Source of the DNA: Sporopachydermia quercuum
Lineage: Eukaryota > Ascomycota > Sporopachydermiomycetes > Sporopachydermiales > Sporopachydermiaceae
Length of the DNA stretch: 64,000 nt
Assembly (NCBI GenBank): GCA_001599295.1
Contig: BCGN01000010.1
Span: 186,001-250,000 of the forward strand
Direction: 5' to 3'
Shown here: in pieces, positions 32,385 to 42,375 of the stretch
Numbering within the stretch: the first letter of the stretch is position 1
How the letters are laid out: each line of letters begins with the position of its first letter
Notes under the pieces: generated by a model
Seen by the model: the letters and a program-made list of their open reading frames with translations, nothing else
What the model was told of the DNA's origin: nothing
Database searches by the model: none
Translations under genes and position numbers: made by a program

Positions 32385-35300
32385 CTATTTATACTTAAAC
32401 ATCACTCTGTCTCCGTTGGCTCCTCCATTACCTTCTCCAGCACTAAATTGGCTTCTAGGCGTGATATTCTTCCTGCTATAATAAGCAATAAAATCCTTCA
32501 CCGCAGTTTTGATCCTCCGGAAATCATTAGAGCCTAACGCTCCATCAATAGTCTTCAATAGCTTATTTTCTTCTTTCTCATTCACTGTTCCTACTGGCAA
32601 TGAGTCTATTGCTGTTTTAGTCCATGTCAAGACCATTCTTCTTTCCTGGAGAACGTCTGATTCTTGCCCATCAATATGTCCCACTGCTAGTTTTATTGCC
32701 CGCATCATTAGATCGCTGCCTTCCGGTTGGGCGTCTCTGGGGAAAGTGAATATCATCCCGTGCAAGCATCGTAGCAGCAATTCTGGCCCGTGCTCTGAAT
32801 TAAATCTTGCCAATGCACGTCTAATTTCCAGTGGAGTAGTGATCATGGATGGTAGTGAAACAGGGGGAGTTTCCTCGCTCCAGGAAAGCAAATCGTTCAA
32901 GAATCGTACAACAGCCAACACCGGATCTAGCGTTGGAACAGTCAAGCCAAGCATTGCTACTTGGAACGTTGGAGTGAGGAGATCGCTAAGGATGAGTTTC
33001 AATGGGAAAAACGATAGAATGTCATACATCATCCGAAAGAAATCTTCTAGGAGATCTTCTATATCGGAGGGAGTTTTCCCTCCTTGCTCTTGGGCCAATG
33101 CTGCCTGGAAAAATGTAAAAAATTCTTCCATTTGAGCCCTGGCGAATTGCCAAACTGCTTCCCGCGTGGTCTCTTCATACAATGCATCGTCCGAGTACCT
33201 ATTCACCAGATTCCCACTGACCCACAGATAGCATCCTTGGTGTGTATATTTGAAGCCTTCTGATAGTAGGTTGGCGAAGTTTCCGACTTGTGAGAGTAAT
33301 TCTCTTGAAAAAGAATTCATTAGAGTTTTTAGGAGTTTCAAGCTTCTTTCTGATACTATTGACGAGTTACCGTATAGTTGAACTAGTGATTGGATCAACG
33401 ACCAGACTCTGGTGAGAAAAACGTACATTACTTCCAATGGACTGCCATTGGAACTACTGTTGCTGTTATTGCTATTGTTGTTGCTGTTGATGCCAATGCT
33501 ACTGGTGTTGCCAGGGTCTTCCAATAAGTCGGCTCTAATAGTACGGAAGACGATTGTTAGCAGTTCAAGATCATCGGCAAGCGTGACGTACAATTCCTGA
33601 GTGCCAGGAGACTTGTGGGCGACATAGGACTCTAACTTCTGGACAATGGGCGTCAGGAAGGCAATTGTCTTGCTGCAGACTTCACCTGGTTCGTAAATGG
33701 CACTTAGAACATAAGCAATGCCCTCAGTCACCTCGTACAGAGAATCCACCGGTAGAGAATGGGCAACCTGTTGGAAAAAATCCATCAACTGTTCAATATA
33801 TGCTGTGAGAAGTTGACAACAGTCCTGGCAGAAATACATCAATGCCTGGGCGCTGGCTTTCATAATCTCCTGTGTAGTGTTTTCTCTAAAGCCACTGGTT
33901 ATATAGCTTAGTTGCAGTTCCAGGTATTCTGGGTGACGGGCTGTCCATTCCGTGTACCTTCCAAGGACCAGAATTGCTGCGTAGCGGATTTTCTGGTGCT
34001 GGGGGAGTTGAACTATTAGGTTCATTAATAGGGGCATTATTCTGTTCTCTTCCAGGTCGACCTCACGGGCCATAGTGCGCATGCTGAACAAAGGAGCCTC
34101 GATACGTTGCCATGGGATAGCTTCTCTATTGGAGTTCTCCGTTAAAGCACTGTTGAGCTTATCGTAGGGGATTTCTAGTGCTGATGATGATCCTAGGACA
34201 CAGCAACAGTCTTTCAGCACATCTCCCATTTCATAGCGAAACTCTTTGAACTTATCTTCCTGTTCGGAGTTCTCAAACAGGTTTGAAAAGTCTCCGGATG
34301 GCTCCTGTGCTGTTGGATACTGCATTAGTTCAATCATAAGTTCAACCAAACGATGATATGTACCCTGGAACTCTTGCTGAGCTGCATGGTACTTTTCCAA
34401 CGTAACGACGTTCTGTAGAAGGTACCAGAAGTAAAACGTGTACTTTGCAATGTCTAAATCCTCCTTGTAGCAGGTACATTCTAGCAGGGTTTCCACCAAA
34501 GGCTTGAAATCGGTTGGATATTTCGCAATTAGCATATACCAAGCTTCGCCTGCTTCTACAAACATTCGGGTCAGGCCATTAATGATTTCTGGGTCATCGC
34601 GGTATTCTGATAGCCATGGGCGAAGTTCAATGATTTTGGCAAACAGAAGTTGTATGATTTGAAGGCCTTCTGACGAGGAGTCGTCTTTTGTTTCTTTGAT
34701 GATGGAGCATACGCAGTCCACGGCAGCATCGAATGTTGCTGGGTCTTTCAAAGCGGTAAACAGGCCATTTGTGATATCTTTACTGGATAGAACGTCCTGT
34801 AAACGCATTTCGTTGATCCACGAGTTCAAACAATCGTAAATAAGCCCAATTTGCATGGGAGTGGTAGCGGACGCCACACAGGATGATAAGATATACAAAA
34901 CCGTGGCAGTGTTATTGCCAATGAGTTCCTGGACACGCTGGTAATATTCATCATCAAGAGACTGTGATTTACGGATATCTGACACTTCCTCCGGTAGAAT
35001 TTTCAAAAATTCCAGCACCGAAGGCAAGTTTGCAGAGTCCTGTGAAAGATTGTCGAGTATTTCCTGCACTGGGTTTTCCCATTGTACAAATTGGAGAGCT
35101 AAAATGGCCAAACAGCAACTCAGCTGGATTCTCACGATACGCACGTTGTTATATGTGATAAGAAACAAAATCAAAGACTCCTTTAAAGGTATCAGGGAGT
35201 CTCTGGGAACCTGAGGCAAGTCATAGATAATTTTGCTTCTGAGAGTTTGGGCAGCAAACAATTTGATCTCTAATGAAAGTGCGTTACTGGAAGGCTCGTT

Positions 35301-35501
35301 GGAACTAGGAGGCACCGGTGGTGCAGTTTCCTGGCTCAGAATGTAGTGGCATACAGACCAAGCAGCTGGGGATTTCTGAAAAGCTTCTAGATAAGACGCA
35401 GCTTGTCCTTTTTGATCTTTATCTGAAAGGCTTGACAGAATATGCAAAGCAGTTACCACTTGTTGGAGCTCTTGTTTTTCTACTTCTCCTAACGATGACA
35501 T
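32385..35501 (-). CDS. MTR10: Karyopherin-beta import receptor Mtr10 (transportin-3 family)
   Basis: Nuclear import receptor for SR-type mRNA-binding proteins such as Npl3, also implicated in tRNA traffic. It is 1038 aa in one exon (S. cerevisiae 972). The N-terminal importin block SPAAWSVCHYILSQ and FAAQTLRSKIIYDLPQVP is diagnostic, followed by HEAT repeats throughout. Landmarks are AKYTFYFWYLLQNVV, MRTMAREVDLEENRIMPLLM, KIRYAAILVLGRYTEWTARHPEYL and the C-terminal half LLRCLHGMIFTFPRDAQPEGSDLMM. Extra length comes from an Asn/Ser-only loop at about residues 665-690 and a Ser/Pro insert near 65. Start ATG 35501; no intron. Confidence 0.93.
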   Translation of the reverse strand: MSSLGEVEKQELQQVVTALHILSSLSDKDQKGQAASYLEAFQKSPAAWSVCHYILSQETAPPVPPSSNEPSSNALSLEIKLFAAQTLRSKIIYDLPQVPRDSLIPLKESLILFLITYNNVRIVRIQLSCCLAILALQFVQWENPVQEILDNLSQDSANLPSVLEFLKILPEEVSDIRKSQSLDDEYYQRVQELIGNNTATVLYILSSCVASATTPMQIGLIYDCLNSWINEMRLQDVLSSKDITNGLFTALKDPATFDAAVDCVCSIIKETKDDSSSEGLQIIQLLFAKIIELRPWLSEYRDDPEIINGLTRMFVEAGEAWYMLIAKYPTDFKPLVETLLECTCYKEDLDIAKYTFYFWYLLQNVVTLEKYHAAQQEFQGTYHRLVELMIELMQYPTAQEPSGDFSNLFENSEQEDKFKEFRYEMGDVLKDCCCVLGSSSALEIPYDKLNSALTENSNREAIPWQRIEAPLFSMRTMAREVDLEENRIMPLLMNLIVQLPQHQKIRYAAILVLGRYTEWTARHPEYLELQLSYITSGFRENTTQEIMKASAQALMYFCQDCCQLLTAYIEQLMDFFQQVAHSLPVDSLYEVTEGIAYVLSAIYEPGEVCSKTIAFLTPIVQKLESYVAHKSPGTQELYVTLADDLELLTIVFRTIRADLLEDPGNTSSIGINSNNNSNNSNSSSNGSPLEVMYVFLTRVWSLIQSLVQLYGNSSIVSERSLKLLKTLMNSFSRELLSQVGNFANLLSEGFKYTHQGCYLWVSGNLVNRYSDDALYEETTREAVWQFARAQMEEFFTFFQAALAQEQGGKTPSDIEDLLEDFFRMMYDILSFFPLKLILSDLLTPTFQVAMLGLTVPTLDPVLAVVRFLNDLLSWSEETPPVSLPSMITTPLEIRRALARFNSEHGPELLLRCLHGMIFTFPRDAQPEGSDLMMRAIKLAVGHIDGQESDVLQERRMVLTWTKTAIDSLPVGTVNEKEENKLLKTIDGALGSNDFRRIKTAVKDFIAYYSRKNITPRSQFSAGEGNGGANGDRVMFKYK

Positions 35502-36305
35502 TTGTAATGATTTAAATGATGACTGGTTCGCTGATTAGGGATTTGACTATGAAATCTGATGGCAAGCAAAAATTGGTGTAACGAAAGGAAATAGTACGTG
35601 GGCAGTTGACTGAAGGCTCTAGCTGCTAATGGATGTAGATTGGTTGTTTGCATGGGCAAAAAGGCAAAACACAGGTAAGTATGTATAACAGAAGGGCGAT
35701 TCGTCGGATTTTTATTGATTTAAAATCTGATAACTGTAATCCAGCTGACGTTTTCCTGCTCAATTTGATATAGATCTGTTCCGTTTGATCTTAGCTATCC
35801 TATTCATGGATTCTCTTTCACCAGTGGAGCGTTGCTGGCTTTAAGTGAATCCCAAACGCTATTCACTATCGTATTAACACTGCTGCAGCCAGGTTAACCA
35901 AAAATCGCCTACTGTGCAATGAAAAGAACGTATATAGTTGTTTATATATATATATCAATATTTGAAAAACCCCAGCAGTAATCAATTGTCAGTTTATTGA
36001 GTGTGATTCGTAGATGTGTATTCATTTATTCGTAAAATTTCACTGTTTGCGTTGTGACCAGATGGAGGGTTACCCGGTGGAAAAGTTATTGCTCACGGAG
36101 GAGACGTGATGTGCATTTTTGTGGTAAAGAAAGGCCTGCAATGTAAATAAGCATCAAATTGAAAGAGTTTGATTGTGCAAGTTGGATTCATTATTGTATT
36201 ACTTGTTGCAAAAGTGAAATATTTTGTGAATGGGTAATTGGCAAAATAAGGCAATTATTTTCATAGAACTACATTAAAGACACTAGTCATATACATATAA
36301 ATAGA
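35502..36305. other. Divergent promoter region MTR10 / SME1
   Basis: 0.8 kb shared upstream region. An AT dinucleotide-rich stretch (tatatatatatat near 35945) may include the SME1 TATA. No other gene is visible. Confidence 0.5.
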
Positions 36306-36671
36306 ATGTCAGGACATAGACAACAAAGGGTGATGGTTCCACCCATCAATGTTATTTTTAAATACCTTCAACAACAGGCTTCAGTTCAGATATGGCTTTA
36401 TGAACAAGTAGGCAGCAAGCTTGAAGGAACCATCAGAGTAAGTAGTTGGCAGATGTGACTTCACTATGAATCAGAGATGGTTCGGAGGCAGTCATATGGA
36501 TGAATATCATTAGGAATCCACTCTAACCATTGATAGGGATTTGATGAGTTTATGAATATTGTGTTAGATGATGCTGTNGAAGTTGACGTCAATAAGAATA
36601 CTAGAATAAGACTAGGAAGATTACTCCTGAAAGGTGATAATATCACTCTGATTTCCAGTTTGGAAGCGTGA
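36306..36671 (+). CDS. SME1: Sm protein E (core snRNP)
   Basis: SmE joins SmF and SmG in the heptameric Sm ring on U1, U2, U4 and U5 snRNAs. There are two exons, 36306-36437 (44 codons) and 36537-36671, split by a 99-nt intron (GTAAGT, branch CTAAC, TAG). They give 88 aa, against 94 in S. cerevisiae. Exon 1 reads MVPPINVIFKYLQQQ and IWLYEQVG (Sm1 motif), ending at TIR. Exon 2 opens GFDEFMNIVLDDAVEV (the Sm1 Asp/Asn signature) and ends with the Sm2 motif LLLKGDNITLI. Each exon is too short to stand out alone; the junction R|GFDEFMN restores the family sequence exactly. One ambiguous base (36578) falls in a GTN Val codon and is harmless. Confidence 0.96.
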
Positions 36672-36959
36672 TAGACTTTTGAAGAGTTTGGTTTGATAGT
36701 TGGAAGTTACAAGCTGGTAGCTAATACTTTTAGATGTAATATAAGGCTTAATACATGATTTTATTAGATGAGAAATGTTTCTGTTATGTTTCTATAAATT
36801 GGGCAGCATAAAATGATATGGGAAGATAAAAGAATGATAAAAGAACCAATAAGAAAAGTCAGAAAAAACCATCTTATTGCATACAAAGCTCAGGACTCTT
36901 ACATTTTATTCAGTATTGATCATTATCGTAACCTCTTCCTTCAGAAGACGTTGTATAAC

Positions 36960-38123
36960 CTATACAGCGAATCTCACATGCTTGACTTGCTTTGTTGATA
37001 TGTCATTACTATTACTATCATCTGTTGAGGCATCAAGATTATAAGTATGCAGATCCTCGCTATCATGAATAAAGTTTTTATCATTATCGTCATCAATCTC
37101 CATATCAACATCCTTATCAGTTTCTTGATCCCTGATTGAATTATCCACCTCAGCTGAACCACCTTTCAGCTTCTGTTGATATTTCTGATCTTTCAATTGA
37201 TTCAATCTGTATTTTCTCATCTGNCAATCTTTTTGTTTCATTATAAAATACCATTGAATCAGCGACCTTTCATTACTTGTTGGATACCTTGTTTTGAAAA
37301 CATTAGCTTTGTCCTTGAACAGTGGAGTATCACACAATGACCCAGCTTCGTTAAATAGGTATGGCCATTCTGGTTTTACTGATTGAAGTGCCCACTGAAA
37401 TGCCTGCCGCTGCCGTAATTCTTTTTTATTGGACCATGCCGATGATTTGAACTTATCCTTGGAGACAGCGCCTGTGGTTTTCCAGCTGTTAGATCCTGTT
37501 CTTGATATTCGTTTGTTCAATGGTTTACTTGCACTGGATACACTCCCAAGATCTTCCAAACAATCTAAAGGTTCCCCTTCAGATCTGACCTGTTTAGCCG
37601 CCTGTAGAAATCTTTGGAGATCTTTTCTTGCGTTTGAATGTTGTTTGTAGTANAATTTCACCATTGCAATTCTGTATTCTGGCAACAATTCTGATGCAAG
37701 TTTCGATAGCAGACCTATAAACTCTTCTAATTCTTTTGCCAGTATGTCATTTTGACTTCGAAAGAACTTTTTATCTTCCTCAGTTAAAAAATTGTCATTT
37801 TCTTGCTCTCTCAAATTTTCTATCCGTAGATACTCTAAATTTCTTTTCTCTTGTACTTCCANTTGTTTCAATGTCTCTGTAAAAGTATCAGGATCTTGTC
37901 TTATAATTTGCTCCAGTTGATTAAGCTCATCTCTCTCAGACTCAGCCAGCTCTGTTTGACTGTTATCTAGAGAGAGTCTGTCAATCTTAGTGGACACCTC
38001 TTCTATAGTTTCTTCATCGTGCTGTAGATTTGTTAAGTCTGGGCTTGGAAGCATATTGTCTTTTGGGAGCTCATCGTCAGCATCATATAGCTCGTTTGGA
38101 GGAAACGACATAAGTTGAGACAT
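36960..38123 (-). CDS. Unrecognised 387-aa coiled-coil protein with a C-terminal PP1-docking-like motif
   Basis: I do not recognise the family. The N-terminal 60 residues are acidic. Residues 60-170 are rich in Glu/Leu/Lys with heptad-like spacing (ERDELNQLEQII, LAKELEEFIGLLSKLASELL) and probably form coiled coil or helical bundle. A basic Ser-rich stretch follows (KPLNKRISRTGSNSWK). A conserved-looking block follows at about 225-305 (RQRQAFQWALQSVKPEWPYLFNE, TSNERSLIQWYFIMKQ). An acidic Asp/Asn-rich tail ends KHVRFAV. KHVRF at 381-385 fits the [RK]-x-[VI]-x-[FW] docking motif of protein phosphatase 1. Three ambiguous bases lie in the frame. Length, codon pattern and composition say it is a real gene; a PP1 link is only inference. 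It is convergent with SME1. Confidence 0.8.
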   Translation of the reverse strand: MSQLMSFPPNELYDADDELPKDNMLPSPDLTNLQHDEETIEEVSTKIDRLSLDNSQTELAESERDELNQLEQIIRQDPDTFTETLKQXEVQEKRNLEYLRIENLREQENDNFLTEEDKKFFRSQNDILAKELEEFIGLLSKLASELLPEYRIAMVKXYYKQHSNARKDLQRFLQAAKQVRSEGEPLDCLEDLGSVSSASKPLNKRISRTGSNSWKTTGAVSKDKFKSSAWSNKKELRQRQAFQWALQSVKPEWPYLFNEAGSLCDTPLFKDKANVFKTRYPTSNERSLIQWYFIMKQKDXQMRKYRLNQLKDQKYQQKLKGGSAEVDNSIRDQETDKDVDMEIDDDNDKNFIHDSEDLHTYNLDASTDDSNSNDISTKQVKHVRFAV

Positions 38124-39254
38124 TTTTTTGGTCGCAAATAGAAAATAAATTGTCTAATCGGTAATCTGGCCACAAAATTCTGTAAATTATTTATTTCTTC
38201 TCTCGCTGAAATGTTTCCAGTAGAATGCGCTGAGTTCTTCTTCAAGCTTTCTTGTTGGTTGAATGCTCTTTCTTATGACGTTCAAGGTCTATTCCTCTTC
38301 CTCTGCATTAATTGTTGTCTTTCTTTGGTAGTAGTTCATTCACTCAAAACTTTCAAAATTGTAATTGACTACATGTCAAATGGTGATATGTTAAATCTTT
38401 GCTCTATAATAGTGAATGAGATTGTTGCTGGCTGTTAACAAGAATGCTACTCCTTCTTCTATACTCATTCGAAGAACTAATTTCTTGTAAAGCAGGAAAA
38501 GACACCCTTCAACTTTTAATTCTTTGGTCTGATTTCCAGTTCTCTTTATGGTTTATGGTGTGTGATTTAAGCAGGTATATAGTTAAAATATTGTCTTCCT
38601 GTTAATCTACTTCGGTGAAATGAGTGATAAAGGATCATACATTCAGCTTATCTCATGGTCTGTCTGAGAAAGGTTATCAGAACGGAGAAGATAAAGAGGT
38701 TACTTCGGACATGGTTCATAATACCTGACAAAGTTCTGGCATTGAATTTAGTGTAATCAAGCTAGGATAATGGAAATTCTGGTCCAATTATGAAATTCAT
38801 TCAGCTTTTTATGATAGCTTGAGTAATTGTTTAGGATCCAATTCTTAGTGAAATTTATTTGGCTTGTCTTACAATCTCATCATCAATTTCATCGTTTTCA
38901 TCTTATATTCCAATCTCAGTTATGTCTTAGTAATGTGAGACGAGATATGATGATTTGTCTCTCTGGTTCTGACAAAAAAGGACACTTGACAAGAAATTCC
39001 GGAAACAATAGTAATTGTCACATTCTCCATTCACATTACAAATAAGGAGAAATAATTACTGGACGGTCTAGTCTCATCACATAATTTTGCTATCGCTTCT
39101 TCAAACAACATCCCACTTATCAGTTCGTCAATTACTTCATTGTCTAGGAAAGTATTTAACGAAGTCTGTTCATGCCTTTTCTTTACATAACTGCAATCTA
39201 ATTGTCTCACTTTGGTAACATCTGGTAAACCTATAAACGAACAGTACATTCAAG
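38124..39254. other. Divergent promoter region of the coiled-coil gene and CIA30
   Basis: 1.1 kb. Contains one minus-strand frame (39031-39249, listed separately). Other small frames look like chance. Confidence 0.5.
39031..39249 (-). CDS. Doubtful 72-codon reading frame abutting CIA30
   Basis: Reads MYCSFIGLPDVTKV...FLDNEVIDELISGMLFEEA with protein-like composition, but its ATG is only 5 bp from the oppositely oriented CIA30 start, leaving no promoter. TTTATAG before GTTTACCAG could be an acceptor, which would make this an internal exon. No family was recognised. Confidence 0.2.
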   Translation of the reverse strand: MYCSFIGLPDVTKVRQLDCSYVKKRHEQTSLNTFLDNEVIDELISGMLFEEAIAKLCDETRPSSNYFSLFVM

Positions 39255-40162
39255 ATGAGACCCACTTACATCAGAGCTGGCTTCTTATCGAAGTTCACTA
39301 AATGTAAGTTAAGCAATTGATTTGCCAATTGATGAATCATTCAAGTTTTGTTATTATTCTATCGGAGAATAGTAGGGAATAGTAGAGTATAGAATACAAA
39401 CGGCTCTTGTTTTTACACTCGTCTATCTGGTTTGAAAGATGATTTTGAAAGATCTTTTGATTCTTCCATCCGACTAGAATTATCACTAACATACACTTAG
39501 CACTAAGACCCCCTGTTCTGCCCAATGAAATAACAGTTCTAGATTTCAAAAGACCAAACGAAATAGACAAATTAGTTTCTGGATGCGATCAAGATATTGG
39601 AGGTTATAGCACTGTTGATTTATCGGTTGATACAAAGNAAAATGCTTTGAAGTTTTCTGGTGTGTTGAACCTTGATACTCCTGTGGCTAAACCGGAGGTT
39701 CAGTTTTCAGGTTATTCAATGTTCAGAACAAGGAAACAAAAGACTGCTACCACTTTCTTTGGCAAAGATTCCTATTGGGACTGGAATAATTTGACACATG
39801 TTGCATTAAAGGTGAAAGGAGACAAAAGGAAGTATTTCGTCAATATTCAGGCGGAATCACCATTGCCACAAGATGTATATCAGCACAGATTGTTTCTACA
39901 TAACCCTGGGGAATGGGAAATTGTTATGATTCCACTTAATGATTTTGTGTTGACAAACTTTGGACTTATACAGGAACAACAAGGAATAGATAAATCACGG
40001 GTTAAGACAATTGGAATAGGTCTTTTGGATAAGAAGTATGGACCTTATTGCTTGTACATTGATTGGATTAAAGTGCTGGTCGGGGAACCACTAAAAGAAA
40101 AAATAAAGGAAGCACATGAACCTTCGCTTGGGCAAGGGGAGATTGTTCCTGAGAGCTTATGA
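39255..40162 (+). CDS. CIA30: Complex I intermediate-associated protein 30 (NDUFAF1 family)
   Basis: Mitochondrial assembly factor for respiratory complex I. Exon 1 (39255-39303) encodes MRPTYIRAGFLSKFTK, a short basic presequence-like start. Exon 2 (39501-40162) begins CA-CTA-AGA after branch CTAAC and TAG; the intron is 197 nt with donor GTAAGT. The product is 236 aa. The CIA30 domain is clear: VLDFKRPNEIDKL, CDQDIGGYSTVDL (the D-x-x-x-GG-x-S signature), FSGVLNLDTP, YWDWNNLTHVALKVKGD, and VMIPLNDFVLTNFG. An ambiguous base (39639) falls between those blocks. A contiguous frame that begins at a TTG at 39647 would lose the GG-x-S signature, so the spliced model is preferred. Its presence implies the species has, or recently had, complex I. 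Confidence 0.91.
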
Positions 40163-40933
40163 TTGGTATTATGCTTGAGTTATGAACAAGTTTCTACTAG
40201 GACCAAGTCATGTAATGATTTGAGGATCATCAATAAAAGGGTGTAATCTTAATTACCACAAATAGCAAATATCCTTTCATAAATTGAATTCAAATTTGGC
40301 CTAAATAAATACTATTAATTTTCTTAAATTTTGTTCTTTTGTGACATGATTTTAACATTAAAATGTCATTTGGGACCTTTCTAAAGCATTGATGAGCTTT
40401 ACTCTAGCAAATAAAAATAAAAATAACAAAAACTATCTCAATTGAGTAATTGAATTTATACATATGCTATGCTTTGAAATTAGTTAGGGTTTGAAAACAT
40501 GCATAGTCAAGCATGATTAAACTTTAACTGCGTAATCTTAATAATTGACATAACAGAAAATGTATGATCAATACCATCAAATTTTCTTGTTGTATCTTTA
40601 GGATTAGATAAATCTATTAGCTTTGCGTGCTAGAGTATCCTCAGAGTATTGCTTCTCTTCCTCATGTCTGTTGTGGTTTCAACAATTAATGCGAGAACTC
40701 AACAAGTTAGTAGTAATGGGGATTTCCAGATGCAAGATTATGCAGCTCTATATAATAACCAATAATTAACTAAGGAACAGATTTAAGTAGCATATGCTTA
40801 AACATTATTCATATTTGAAAAGAAGTACCGAATGACTTTATTTGATATAATTGAATGAATTTCTTTCTATCATTTGATAATATTTTGAGTAGTGTCTATG
40901 GATACATAGTGCAACATACGAGCAAGGGCTCAT
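40163..40933. other. Spacer downstream of CIA30
   Basis: AT-rich 3' flank; no gene or clear element. Confidence 0.45.
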
Positions 40934-41611
40934 TTATTTTTTTTTAACTGTAGATTCAGTTGTTGCATGAGGCTTTGATGGAACATCAACATCAAAGCCT
41001 ACCCCTAAAATGAAAATGCTCCACGATTGAATGAATGGTCCCCCACATACCTCCCAGGCTAATAACTTTGAATTTGGGCGAGGCCTTTTATCATATCGTT
41101 GCCTCAAAGCTTCATATCTCTAGTCATGCTTTTCGGAGGTGGGAACTTCAATTTTAAAAAGGTCTTTGAGTATTACATCCAACAATCCGTTTTCCCGTCA
41201 ATGTTCCAATAAGAGCTACCATCTTTCGAGAAAGATCTAGTATTCTCCAGATTTTGAGTTATTATTACAGCGAAGCGTGTTCTCCAGTCAAGTACCTCCT
41301 TTTCGGGTTGCAGCCACTTCCAAAAGTACATTATTTCACCCGATTAATTTTGTATAGATACTCTTGCCGGACTTGCTGGTTTATGACTTCCAGAAGCAAA
41401 CCTCCAAACTCCAAATCAAGGCCATAGTGGGCGTATGTTCTCTTTCATATTTCTTTCATATGTTACTTCCTCAACTATCTTTTGATAGGATGTTCTGAAG
41501 AGTTGCTAACGAATTTTGACCAGAAGGAGATGAATGTCTTTTGCTAATATCATCGATTGTTTCCCGAAGGGGCGACGATAAATACGTAGAAGGAAAGTCA
41601 CTAATATTCAT
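40934..41611 (-). pseudogene. Decayed protein-coding remnant of unknown family
   Basis: On the minus strand, successive open segments in all three frames have protein-like composition and follow one another almost without gap. They are rich in Trp, Arg and Asp and are locally more GC-rich than the surrounding spacer. No intron signals explain the changes of frame, so this is a broken coding sequence with roughly half a dozen breaks. I recognise no family and cannot tell whether it is a host gene or an element relic. The overall length is about 225 codons. The remaining segments are long, so the decay looks fairly recent. Confidence 0.55.
40970..41000. repeat. Perfect 11-bp hairpin
   Basis: aggctttgatg, 9-nt loop, catcaaagcct, inside the end of the decayed coding remnant. 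It might be a terminator-like or a chance dyad. Confidence 0.7.
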
Positions 41612-42375
41612 AACAGCTAACCTGATTTTGATTTTATATCCGTTTCTTCACATGATTCTCTCCAAGATCGGGCGAACAAATTGATGTTCGATTAGATTCA
41701 ATTTGGGTGCCACCTTGTTTATTTAAATAATAAAGGTCGGCTACATTGATGCTTTTTTCTAGATCAATCGCTCCATCTACTATGCCGTTTCCTGATACTA
41801 CTCAATAAGCGACACATCAAAAATAAAGAACTATGAGATTTATATCATCTAGCTCAAATGGTTTATAAAACATCTGACTCAAGACTTCTATAAATCACTC
41901 CCTGTTTATTTACAGCACCTCTTTGATCCAGTTCTCTAGTATAGACGGCATTCAGGTAGTATTAAACCTTAATTTAATATCTCCGTTCTAATTTTCAAAC
42001 CTTAACCTTAAGCGGAAAAGGATTCTCAATACAAACCTTAAATAGAAGCCGTGCGTGTATGTCTGCTTTTCTTTTCTTTCGATTCGTTTGGTATCATCAT
42101 CTCTTCTTCTTTGCTTTGAAACTGTTTATTTTGTTTAATCATTTTAGTCAAGGCGCAAGCCGGGCAACTAAATACTTTGGTAGTTAGGTCATAGGTAGTT
42201 GAAATAGAATATTCCCGGTGACATTGTTAACATTGAAAACTGCTACTGGAGGTAGGAGAGAGTTTACTGGAGCGTCTCTTAACCTGTCCACAAAACTGAT
42301 ACTGCCCATAGCAATTTCAATCAAGAGCTCAGAATCCAGCTTATAAGTCAAGCAGGGAAATAGGGATATTCGAAT
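41612..42375. other. Upstream region of ISN1
   Basis: 0.76 kb with no gene seen. It contains a pyrimidine-rich stretch around 42060-42115. Confidence 0.5.
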
